DNA of 64,000 bases from Rhodamnia argentea. Taxonomy: Eukaryota; Streptophyta; Magnoliopsida; Myrtales; Myrtaceae. The stretch spans positions 24,297,294 through 24,361,293 of the forward strand of contig NC_063155.1 in NCBI RefSeq assembly GCF_020921035.1, in the 5' to 3' direction. Under the pieces are notes generated by a model. That model did not search any database. It was given only the letters and a program-made list of their open reading frames with translations, and had not been told where the DNA came from. This document shows positions 22,053-32,504 of this stretch, piece by piece. The translations under genes were made by a program, and so were the position numbers. The first letter of the stretch is position 1. Every line of letters starts with the position of its first letter.

Positions 22053-24370
22053 TTGCACGTTTCTTTCAGAAGAAGAATCGTTTGTATGTACTCTACAATT
22101 ATTGGTAGATCAATCTAGCCTGAGTCTGCATTATGGAACCAATTTCTGAGTAATGTCTGGATGAGTTTTTTTGTCCGTGATTTCATTGCTATGTTATTCT
22201 CGACAAAACGAATGATGACCTTAGTGAGGCTTCATCGTCACTATTTTCTGCTTTTGGCTTTGGTTGGAGTGATTAGTCACTGGAGTCCTCCATCTTCATC
22301 GTGTTTTATTTAACCACAGCTTGCATCATCTAACGAATACTCACCTTCTCTTGAAAGATTGTTAATTAAGACATCCTTTCCCCGAAATGTCTTTTGATGT
22401 AGCATGGAAGCTGCTGTGAAAAGGACCCCAATTTATAAAGAAGAGAGGACCAGCAAGTCATGGTCACCGAAGATGATTAGCACCACGTGATTATATTGGC
22501 GGTGCTGCTGCTGCTGAAACAACAAATGGGAAGTATTAAAAAGTTTCTTGTTATAAGTCCCAAAGTCAGAATGGATGGGAAGAGATTAGAGATGATATGT
22601 AAATATGGTTTATCATGTCGGCTGTAAACTGGAACGGTATCTTATTGAAATACCTTGAAGGTAGTTTATCAATATGAGAAATCTCAATCTCAGGAAGCCC
22701 TTTCTGAGTTTCCTATATCTCATCGCCATCTTTGTTACTTCTTCGTTATGATTCGAGCCCTTAAAACTTTACTGGACTGACTGGAATTTTGTTGGTTGTA
22801 AAAGGGTGGAGGTTCTTTGGCAGATACCATGAGAAACCCTTTCTGTAACCCTGTTCAAGGTTACTGTCCTCCTATCGTTGCTCACGTATGGAGGATCAAT
22901 GGTTGCTGTCAAGGCTTCTTCTAGCTAAACGTTGACGCAACACACAGGAAAGGGAGGTGGTTGTGGAGAAAAATTTAATAATTGATGTTGCAAACTTTAT
23001 TTTAATCTCGATGTATGGGGGTTGGGTATGTGCGTGGGAGGATAAAGATGATGGCGTGTACTTATCATTTGCGTGTCCTTCTTGGGTGGGGACCTGCGCG
23101 GTGGAGGCTTTGGTTTGTTTCCTGAATCTCCGGGCAAAATCCATGCCCTTGGTTGTACCTTGGGGCAAGTGGGGGATTGCAACCTTTGGAATGTGCCAGT
23201 TCTATCTGTATGCGTGTAGTAGGCCTGTGCGTATGCGTCCGATGAGAGCTCAAACGATGTCATCGACATGTGGGCGGTGTCGATCAATTTGAGGTTGACA
23301 TAGTTCGATTTATAACGGAAGATGATCGACACGTGGTTGTTAAACAAGCTCACGTCGCTAATAAATCAAGTAAGTTGGCACGTTTATACATCCGAAAGGG
23401 ACCATATGGCAACGTTTTATTGATGGAATCAAGAAAGAAGTTTCCATTTCAACAATTGTTTTAGTTTGAGAGGGATTGTCTTCGGGTCGAGGGGCGTTCA
23501 CACGAAACGTTGAGGCGTTCACACGTGTGTGAAACTATCACGTTCTGTCGTGTTTGGTACCACTGCAGTTATGGAGTGGAAAGTAATTGGACAACAGAGT
23601 GAGCCAGACGCTTTGCTTTCAATTCTTGCCGACTTCTCTTAGGTAAATGAAGGCTCTTTTAAGGGGATCCCTTAGATCTTTGATAGAGTTCGCTCGAATT
23701 GATGTTCTATTGATAAAAGCTAGCTTGCGGCGAATACCATGGTACTGGGGGGTTAAGGTTCGGGAGCAGTGGAGCCCTTGCTTCGAAGTTGAAACATGAA
23801 ACAGGGGTATCGAGTCATCTATCTCATTATAGTCAGCAATGCGGCCTAAGAACTCAGAAGACCGGAGCTTTGTATGATTTTGTGGAACCCTGAAACCATC
23901 GGTTGATGAGCCGTGCAAACCGCCCAAGTTGAAGAGTTCGAGCATGAAATTTGGCGAATAACATGCTTTGTAACATGCTCAAAAACATCTGAGAGATGGT
24001 ATGAATTAGCAAGTTTTGTACAGTATTTAACAAGAGCATACTGAAGGTATTTTATCAGTGTGACATTGAGATTATCTATTGACGATAAGCGCACGCTCCA
24101 GCACCAGACGGAACTGAACTCATATACATCAATCACTACACCCTGCGTCGGAATTATCAGCAAAGAACGAGAATAACAAAGTCCTTAGAACTCAATCAAT
24201 ATTCCGAATAGTCGAATCAAACATAATGCAAACGACTAGCATCATATGGTAACTCTACTTTGATCGCATAACTCAATTAAACTTTCTCGACAGTCGAATC
24301 ACAAAGCCGCAAGTACCAGAAGGGATCTAGACACCCCGGCATGGGAGATGGAAGGTCGCGGAGGGAATGG
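22053..24370. other. Spacer; no gene recognised
   Basis: I see no supported gene. A minus-strand open frame at 23619-23945 and an overlapping one at 23846-24163 show no family motif and no splice context that would make a longer protein. The first part probably holds the 3' untranslated region of the membrane-protein gene. The part next to 24370 holds the 3' region of the DUF3339 gene. Confidence 0.4.
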
Positions 24371-24580
24371 CTAACCGGTGTAGATGTGGACACCGATAGC
24401 GATGAGAAAGATGGTGATGAGGCCGAAAAAGATGACAGTGTGGACTAGTATAGACAACCCGCTGGTTTGCATGTTCCCGAACTCGACAACACGGTTTCTC
24501 CCCGGCAGTTGGAACAGCAAGCCCGGGCTCAACAGCACGAACAGCACCACCGCTATCACCACCGGTCCCCAATCCGCCAT
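24371..24580 (-). CDS. DUF3339 small membrane protein, 69 aa
   Basis: An intronless gene of the size usual for the plant DUF3339 family. The protein begins MADWGPVVIAVVLFVLLSPG, has LLFQLPGRNRVVEFGNMQTS in the middle, and ends HTVIFFGLITIFLIAIGVHI-YTG. Two hydrophobic segments (about residues 5-24 and 46-66) flank the conserved PGRNRVVEFGNMQTSG loop. The biochemical role of the family is unknown; it is predicted to be a membrane protein. The start is fixed by the invariant MADWGPV. A TATA-like TATATTTATA lies on the minus strand at 24708-24699, about 120 bp upstream of the ATG. It is a paralogue of the gene at 26073-26282 in the same orientation. Confidence 0.95.
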   Translation of the reverse strand: MADWGPVVIAVVLFVLLSPGLLFQLPGRNRVVEFGNMQTSGLSILVHTVIFFGLITIFLIAIGVHIYTG

Positions 24581-26072
24581 TTCTTTCGCTCCTCCCGGCT
24601 CCGGCTTCTTGGTTCACTCAGCGATTGTGCTCTAGGTCTCTCGTGTACCATGTAAAGGAGAAAGAGGGATATGGATCGAGTAAATCAGCGCATTGCACTA
24701 TAAATATAGAGATTCCCAGGAGCGGCAAGAAAGGGAATAGCATCTGATGGGGAATTTGTTCTCATGGTCGGTGATTTATTTATTCCTAGTGCTGTGTACT
24801 TTTTTGGGGTTTCTCCAAAAGGATAAGAAGGCGTGGCAAGAGGTCATTGGATTTTTGGAAAACATCAATTTATTTTTGTGAAATGCTTTTCTGAAAGTAT
24901 TATTATGGACGGTACAATTTTAATCGTAAATTCATACGTCATCATCGCATATTTCATATAAAATATTTATTAATTAAGAGATTATGTGATAAAAAGCAAT
25001 TAAGCTTTCTTTGCCTTTTCATGACAAAGAAACAACTAATGTTGAGTGTGGAACATGAGACGTGAACTTCTTGATGGTTCTGCTGATCACGGCAAGTTGC
25101 GTGTCAGCTGTCGTTCGATGGGTCGGTCCGACGTTCTGGCTGATCTTCTGCTTGATGGGGTCTTGGTCTTGATGTGGACACGCGATCAGCTTCACACGTA
25201 CGTCAAAAGTTTGAAAGGCTGAGGTTTACTTAGCATTGCGGATAATGCTTTGCTTGCGATAATCACATGATGCTCCAACGAAGAAGTGTCCAAAACTTGC
25301 GTTTGGGCCAAGTAGTAAATTTCAATAGCACCCCGTCATGAGGTTGGTGAAATCGTGCCACTCGCGGTCAAGTGTATCCACGTAATTTACTAATAAAATT
25401 AGATACTTATGACCATCGATATTTGAGTGACTTACCCGCCACGTTATGCATTCATAACTTACTAAAAACATAGCGGCAATTAATTGATCTATTGCTGGGC
25501 TTGTGATGGTAAAAGATGGCGTTTCATTAGTAATGTACAAACAGAATAAGTGGTAATCTACCGTTGGATTTTGTCGATTAATGAAATCGTAACGAGACTA
25601 ATAAATTGTTGTTCGGTTTCTACTTACCATGTCGATGTTTCGAATTTATCGCCGACGGTATATGCTTATTATCTGCTCAAAAGAATTCTGTTTTTGGTGA
25701 ATGTAATCTTGGAGATCTGCTCCACAATGTTTTGAAATGTCGGTTAATGAAATGGTAACGAATAATTGGCCGGACTATTTTTTTTTTTTTTTTCTAATCT
25801 TATGGTGTTCTAGTTTAATGGGCTTTTCAAAATCGAAAAGTTTGAAAAAGTGCCGAGGCCCATACAGACAAGGGAGAAGAAGATAGGGCCTTAACCAAGA
25901 ATGCACACAAGACCGCGACCATCGTCGTACGCATCCTAAGCATGTGAGAACGTTCATTCTCATAGTGCAATCGAAGCAAAACAGGACAGGATCCCTCAGG
26001 ACAACCAAAAGCAAATGACACGACTCGCTCCTTAGGCTTAGCTTATTATCAACTGGGACGATCTGGATCGAC
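24581..26072. other. Spacer between the two DUF3339 genes
   Basis: It holds the promoter and leader of the left DUF3339 gene (to about 24710) and the 3' region of the right one. A run of about 20 T begins near 25777. No other gene is recognised. Open frames over 25775-26182 on the minus strand are extensions around the right-hand gene, not separate genes. Confidence 0.5.
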
Positions 26073-26282
26073 TCAACCCAGGTACAAGTGTACTTTGATG
26101 GCGAGCAAGAAGACGCAGACAAGGCTGAAGTAGAGGAGGGAATGGACGATGATCGATGCGCCGCTCGTGTGGAAGTTGCCAAACTCCACGCATTTCTGCT
26201 TTCCGGGGACCTGGAACAGCAATCCCGGAGTCAAGATCACGAACAGCAACACCGACACGAAAACCGGGCCCCAATTCTCCAT
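26073..26282 (-). CDS. DUF3339 small membrane protein, 69 aa (paralogue)
   Basis: An intronless gene encoding MENWGPVFVSVLLFVILTPG, then LLFQVPGKQKCVEFGNFHTS, ending FSLVCVFLLAIKVHLYLG. It has the same two-helix layout and central PGK/R-VEFGN-TSG loop as the gene at 24371-24580. The upstream in-frame ATG at 26294 would add MLRK. I prefer 26282 because the family is normally 69 aa and starts M-WGPV. A TATA box TATATAA lies on the minus strand at 26406-26400, about 118 bp before the ATG, the same spacing as in its neighbour. That supports a tandem duplication that included the promoter. This copy differs most in the loop and the second helix. Confidence 0.93.
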   Translation of the reverse strand: MENWGPVFVSVLLFVILTPGLLFQVPGKQKCVEFGNFHTSGASIIVHSLLYFSLVCVFLLAIKVHLYLG

Positions 26283-27162
26283 CTTTCTAAGCAATCACCT
26301 TCTTGCTCAATCAACCAATTTCTCGAGATAACTCGACCGTTGAGAAGCTAATCTTGTGTTTTTTTGTTTTGCGCAGGTTGTATTGGGTGTTCTATGTTAC
26401 TTATATAGAGTGAGAGAGAGAGACCTGGCAATTTTCCAAAAAGAGAAGGTTTCAGAGGCAAGTCACTATCTGATTCATAGGCATGTTTTGGCACGTGAAG
26501 AGAATAACTTGGGCTGCGATGCTTGCTAAGTGGGAGCGTGACCCGAAGGCTGATTGCTGCTGGCAGCTTCTTTAGCTTCATGTTCCGACGGAATATGTGA
26601 TGTCCAAGCAAAATGAAAGAGGCCATCGCTTCAGTTTCGGCAGACTAGAGAAGACCTCTGTTCTTGGTCCAACATGGCGGTTCGACACCGCGGCTCGGCT
26701 CCGTTCACATTCACTCTACGCAGGCCGATTCTTGAATTCCATATCGTATCGTGAAGCTCTACTCATAACTAGAGATGATAGAGTTTAATCGAGTCTATTA
26801 TTGTCTTTCCCTTTGCTCAACCAATCTTCACAAATGCACCTGGTCGCCATGTTTAGAATCTCGGTTTGCAATTTTAATGAAAGGACGATGTTGAATAGAA
26901 AGAATATGTCAAGAACCATATTGACAAAACAAAATCTCGAGGGAAAACAGAGAATTAAGGAGCTAACAATAACAAAGTCCCAAAATGAGAAAACAAACTG
27001 AATGCCACGGAATCGAGATAGCTTTGAAAACGGGCCCCACGCGTCACCTCATCGATGGATTGATTTCGCGGCTACGCTTTGGCTTATCTCGAGAGAGAGA
27101 CTGAGGGGTGGAACGATCGGAACCGAAGAAGCTGAGGGATTATCGTCGTCCATCAGCGACGC
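26283..27162. other. Divergent spacer between DUF3339 and a + strand gene
   Basis: It contains the minus-strand TATA box (26400-26406) and leader of the right DUF3339 gene, with (GA)n at about 26410-26420, and the upstream region of the gene beginning at 27163. No other gene is recognised. Confidence 0.5.
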
Positions 27163-28192
27163 ATGGAAACAAATCCGAACCCCGATCTCGAACTGGTTCA
27201 CGTCGCCATCCAGAGACTCCTCGAGGATAAGAAGGAGGAGGAGGAGGAGGAGCAAAAGAGGAAGCGACCACCACAAGCCTCCGGCGATCTAGTCTCTTTC
27301 GACGGCGATGGCGACGGCGACGGCGACCACCTCCTCCTCTCGAAACTGCTCTCTCAGGTAGAATCAATTCCAGCTCGATGTCTGTACACGTTATCTTTTA
27401 TGGCTTTAGATTAAGTCGGTTCCATTGCCCCCGCCGCCCACCCAAAAAAAAACCGAGACCCAAGTCGAATTTCATTTGCTTTCCTGGCAAATGCGTTAGG
27501 AGTTAGGACTGACCATGGTGGGATACTTTTCGCTGAGGAAGTGATTAGCGAGAGCTTGGTCGTTTATGCTCAACTTGTGCTTAAAATTTGATTTCTCTAT
27601 CAAGTCTAGGAAGCCTAGGAAGCGGATCCATGAAGTGAACTACGTATGATCTTCAGTTTTGAACTCTGCCTTGTCGCTCGAGCAGGTGGAATCATTGAAA
27701 GCGAGTCGCGCGATCAAGAAACCCGAGGCATCGGCCGATACAGGGGTTGCGGTCAACGAAGTCAAGGCGAAGAGTGATGCCACGGTCGGGGCGGCTGAAC
27801 CTGAAGCCGAGGAGGGAAAGGGAGGTGGCCAAATGGAGGCCACGCCGGAGGAGATAGTGAGGGAGCTAAGGAAGGTGAAGAGGCAGAACACGGTGACGCA
27901 CTGGCTTCTCTCGGCCATGATCGTGCTCACCCTCGCTTGGCAACTCTCGGAGGTGTCCCTCATTCTGAAGGTGAGAGAAGGCCTGAGCCATCCGTTCAGG
28001 TCCATCGGGAGCACGATCACCGACTTCTTCAAAGGCCCAGCTGTGAAAGGCCGAGATGACATGGACAAGGACGCCGACCGGAGGCAGAGCGAGACGATCG
28101 GAATCCCTCCGCTCCAAATGCCAGAGGTTCCGCATTTCGACGTGCCCGATCTGATTCCAAACGGTGAAAATCATTCCCCTGCAAGTGTCTGA
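27163..28192 (+). CDS. Unrecognised plant protein with one membrane segment, 2 exons, 233 aa
   Basis: Exons 27163-27357 and 27686-28192 join in phase 0 (CTCTCAG/GTAGAA donor, GAGCAG acceptor). The protein opens METNPNPDLELVHVAIQRLL. It has a Glu-rich run (about residues 22-31), an Asp-Gly repeat (about 47-55), and an acidic Ala-rich linker. A basic coiled stretch TPEEIVRELRKVKRQN is followed by one hydrophobic helix, VTHWLLSAMIVLTLAWQLSE. The tail is Pro-rich with a PEVPHFDVPDL motif. The layout suggests a tail-region membrane-anchored protein with the acidic part on one side. I know of similar plant proteins of unknown function but cannot name a family or a role. The two-exon frame, clean splice sites and hydrophobic helix support a real gene. 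Confidence 0.75.
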
Positions 28193-28971
28193 ACTATAGG
28201 GTTATCTGGAAAATGTTCCCTTGATTTTTGTCATTTGAGGTTGCTACGCTTCCAACTCAGTTTGAGGTTGCTATGCTTGATCAGCGTCTTAGTACGAAAG
28301 CCAGCCAGCCAGCCAGGCAGCTGCAAATTGATGAAAAAGTCTACCTGTCGTGTGATTTTGTGGCCACTTTTGGCATATGAGCTTGAATGCATTAGATATG
28401 CTGGAGCTTTTAACCCACTGAGAGATTATGGGACCATCTTGCATTTGACTTCAGGGAGAACAAACCAGGAAAGAAATCATGCCGTCTGACCACTCGACAA
28501 TCACACGTTTGCTCGCGGCAGAGGAAACAATGGAGATGCAATCGGGGTAGACTCCAAAACATGATGCGGACTGTATCTGTTTCAATGCGTCGTACACAAC
28601 CAAGCCACTGTCTCTGAGAAAACTTACAAGACCATCCGACAGCACTAAACGGTAGAGAGAACAAGCTGAAAACTTCAAAGCTCGACCCGACCAAACTTTT
28701 GGCCAAAAGAAAAATGGTAAAGAGATTCTATCAAACTCATAGTACAGGAATAAACAGAGGGCCGATTTTCACTTCAACCAATCACCATGAACAAAAAAAT
28801 CTATGTTCTTCGAGAGACAGAACACCGGATGCTAAACGCAACCGTCCAAAAACAAAAAAAAAAAAACAGATGCATTTAAAATTCAAGCACCAGCCGGTAA
28901 CAAGCATACGGTTCATATAGTCTTGACATCCCAGCAACAAATACCTCTTGTGGACAAGAAGCCCCATGTGT
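28193..28971. other. Convergent 3' regions
   Basis: It lies between the + strand gene ending at 28192 and NTF2, whose stop codon is at 28972-28974 on the minus strand. It should hold both 3' untranslated regions. An A-run lies at 28854-28866. There is no other gene. Confidence 0.5.
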
Positions 28972-30983
28972 TCATGCATAGTTCAGTCGGAAGATATCAT
29001 TTAACACATAAAAACTTCCTTGGGGCGATGGCATCAAATGGAACATCTGAAAACAGAAGGCACGTAGAAAATCAGGTTTAGAAATAGTTGACTGCAAGGA
29101 ACAAGGACTGATACCATACAGCAAGCTGAGACAGTTTTTGCGAGCAATCACAAGAGAATTACTGGTCAGAGACTAAAACCAACAACACTAAATGGATGAT
29201 ACCACAATAGCAACTGGTTACAACAACCACAGTTAATCAGCAGATGCCAACTCTAAAGAGCCAAGAAGAAGGCCACCCACAATCCACATCCGACAGTAAC
29301 GTCAATTCCATCAAAATACTTGCCGACAACAGCAAATGAAGGCTAGACTCTTAAGGATCACAGATACTCATATTAGTAGCCGGACGCTGATACAACACCA
29401 GAATCTCAATCAACTGCTAATGGGTGAGCAGAATCCCCAAGCAAGCAGGAACACTCAACAAAGCAATTTAGGATCTCCCTTTGATTCTAAGAGTGCAATG
29501 ATTCACAGTGGTTTGACTCAAGTCTCTTGAATAAATGAGATGTTTGCTATTATTGGTCTGTCAAAGTATCGTGTAAGCCTTTTGTGGCATTAAATTTATC
29601 GGACCTTACCGTTTTTCTCCTCAAAATAGCTGTTCATCAACAATTGTGAACGATTTATGTAGGTGTCTATGCATGTTCTCATGGAGAAGCAGATATACAT
29701 ATCACAAATTAGCCAAATGTTCCGAAAGAGAACCGACACAGGGTCTTCATTCTTCATCCAGCGCAATGATTTGGATACCAACCCAACAAATTGACAAAGT
29801 ATCACAGCTGTGTTATCAACATGCAAAATCAAAGACTCAAGCAGCAAAATAAGGACGGCGATAAAATCTTGCCAAAGCCACAGCCCCTGTCATCATATGC
29901 TCAGACATGGAGAAGAAAAAATTTTAGCATTGGGCCCATAATCCATAGTAGCTTCCAGCAATCAACATAACCTCCACTGAGTCTTTAATCAAGTAGTCAA
30001 AGAGAGAACAAATTTAGCAGAATGTTGTATGACCTCACATTTTCCAAGTTGTTGGCTTTCAATATCATCAGCATCAATTAAGCCCAAGAGCTTTATTCAG
30101 TCAACATTGCGTGAAAAGAAAAACAAACTGCAACACAGTAGTAGCTTCATTCAGAAACAGCTAACAGCCCAACCCTTATCAGTGTCGTGGAGAAAGACAA
30201 TAGGGAAAAATAGTCCTAATGGATAATGAGCACATCCGAGAAATCTAGCACCATTTCCCCAAGACGAGTTTAGAACATCCTTCACGACCAGAATCATAGG
30301 AAGAGCAAAGGTGTACTCATCAAGCAATCATAACCAAGCACATGAACTGATCTGCACCAATCAATTAACCTATCGAAAGACCCAATACGAGGAATTGAAA
30401 TCCCAGCAGATCCGCTGATATGAACTCCACTCCAGCAGTCAAGTAGTCACCAAACAACAAAACCTTCACCCTTGATATCCACAAACGCAGTCAGACAAAA
30501 CAAATTCAGCCATAACCACAGCTCCACTAGATCAGTACCCACGCACACGCACATCAATCAACAAAGAACAACGTTCCAGGCAAGTGTTCAAACTCCGAAT
30601 TAACCCGACCAGCACCAGATTAAAAGAAACTCAAAAGAAGCAGCGGGGTTCACGAAGGCAAAACAGAGAAGAACGGAGAGGCTCGCCTGGCTGAACTTGA
30701 GGGCGTGCTGCTCGCCGGCGAGCTGGAGGTTGCCGCTGACGAAGACGAGCATGCCGCCGGCGGGGCCGGAGGGCTGGCAGTCGACGGTGGTGATGCTGTG
30801 CTGGCAATGCTGGAAGGGGAGGGAGGTGAGCTTGGAGACGATGCTCTGCGACCCTTGGATCTTCTGACCCTCGAAGGTCAACATGGACCCTTCCTGGTAC
30901 AGATTCAACAAAGCCCCCCGATTCCCATCGAACGTCGTGTAGTAGTGCTCCACGAACGCCTTCGCCACCGCGTCTGGATCCAT
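28972..30983 (-). CDS. NTF2: Nuclear transport factor 2 (NTF2), 2 exons, 123 aa
   Basis: NTF2 carries RanGDP into the nucleus by binding FxFG nucleoporins. Exon 1 (30983-30687) encodes MDPDAVAKAFVEHYYTTFDG, then LYQEGSMLTFEGQKIQGSQS, SLPFQHCQHSITTVDCQPSG, and ends GEQHALKFSQ (99 residues). Exon 2 (29046-28972) encodes MFHLMPSPQGSFYVLNDIFR and LNYA-stop. Both match plant NTF2 almost residue for residue and join in phase 0 to 123 aa, the family length. The 1640 bp intron begins GC and not GT (CAG/GCGAGC) and ends TTTCAG, so it looks like a GC-AG intron. No GT near the boundary would keep the conserved KFSQ-MFHLMP junction. Reading on past exon 1 gives an unrelated tail ending in a stop near 30600. 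Confidence 0.93.
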
Positions 30984-31019
30984 CGGTCTCCTTCCTCACT
31001 CCGTCGCACCTGATCCCGC

Positions 31020-32504
31020 CCCTCTAGAATTCCACGCGATGCAGAGAGCGCAAAGAAGTGGGAGGGGCGATATTTGAATGGAGAGAGTGCGTGCCGTGGG
31101 GCTGGGCCGGGGGTCATTTCATTTGCGAGCGACCGTTGATCTCACGCACCGATTCATAGTTGCCCGAATCTCGGTTCATACATCGTCGTAATTCACATTC
31201 CCCCGATGCTTGCATGCCGACATTTATGCTTCTTCGCTAGTTCCACTGGCTGTCGCCGGTGACCGGCCATGGTCTGCTGGCGAGCCAGTGACGTAAAAAA
31301 TAATTAATAAATAATCAAAAGTTATGAAAATATTATTAAAAATGCCCACATATTCACATACGGACGTTAACATCAAATATTTTCGATCAAAATAAATTGG
31401 ATAGACTCAATTAATAAAATATAAAAAGGCTTAAAAGACTCAATTAATAAAATTAAAAGGTTCAAAATTAAATTGGCCAAAATGCAACAAATGCTTGACT
31501 TTTTGGACAGTTTTCCACAAACATTGGCTCTTAATCCACCGGTAGTATGACCGCATCGCCCAAAAACCACGATGACCACAACTAGGATGCCGTGCATACC
31601 CTGCCTGTTCATCCTTACACGAAAGCCATAAGAGAATCGGGAAATTTTCTTTGATTCTGCCTCTGATTTATGTGTACAGTGCACTTGCTCACATCAAATG
31701 CTGCCTCTGATTACATCAAAATTGGTTCCAACAACTTTGCTAGAAGGACAAAAATGCTGTCGAAGAGAGACAATTGTACTATTATTATACATCAGTTATG
31801 GACTCAACCCTTTACGTGGTTCCAACAAAATTTGATTGGGGTAAAAAAAGACATGACTGTGAATGCTGATATTCTTTATTCTGAGCAATATACATGGAAT
31901 GCTATGTCTCTAAGGGAATGCAGTCTAACCAAACCTTCCGGCTACGATCTCTAAAAGCTAAAATGCATGTACACACTGTGCTAGTCTACAGATATACACC
32001 TATGTCAGAGAAATTCTTGCACCATTTCTAAGCAGCCATGAATCTGGAGTTCGATTGGCGAACTTCAGATTGCCTAATTGCCAACCGTGATCTTGCAAAC
32101 GGCTTAGATCAGCTGTACATAAAGTAATTGAAGTGGTTTCGAATTCGCCACTCCTAGGGAAATCAATGAAAACTCAACTCCAGCAGGTGGCCTTAGCTTT
32201 CTTTATATACACGCTCCCGTGAAAAGACCCACCTGAGAAATCAAAGAATGCCCAAGAAATCAACTCGAGGGGTTTGAAGAAAATCCACGCGGTTTCGCAC
32301 GGGAATATGTATCAGCAAATTTTCGTTGCATCTATCAGAGGGGAAATCCAAACTGCTCTACAAGCAAGAAGAATCATGAAACGTGTAGCTAAGGAGAGGC
32401 TAGAGAAAACTCACTCTCGTTAAAGAATTTCAAAGTTCACCGGAAGGCTGCCAAAGTGCCAAGACCAAGCTCACCAAAACAATTAGCCTTCTATGGTGGC
32501 CTCT
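31020..32504. other. Spacer between NTF2 and AHK3, with a dispersed repeat
   Basis: No gene is recognised. Positions 31370-31520 carry a copy of the AGACAATTTTCC-type repeat also seen at 18240-18863. The part from about 32000 to 32504 is the expected 3' untranslated region of AHK3, which ends at 32505 on the minus strand. Confidence 0.5.

Noticed and set aside
23619-24163. Two minus-strand open frames of about 105 codons
   Set aside because: I considered an organelle origin or a small gene, but neither frame matches a sequence I know and they are not joined by clear splice sites.
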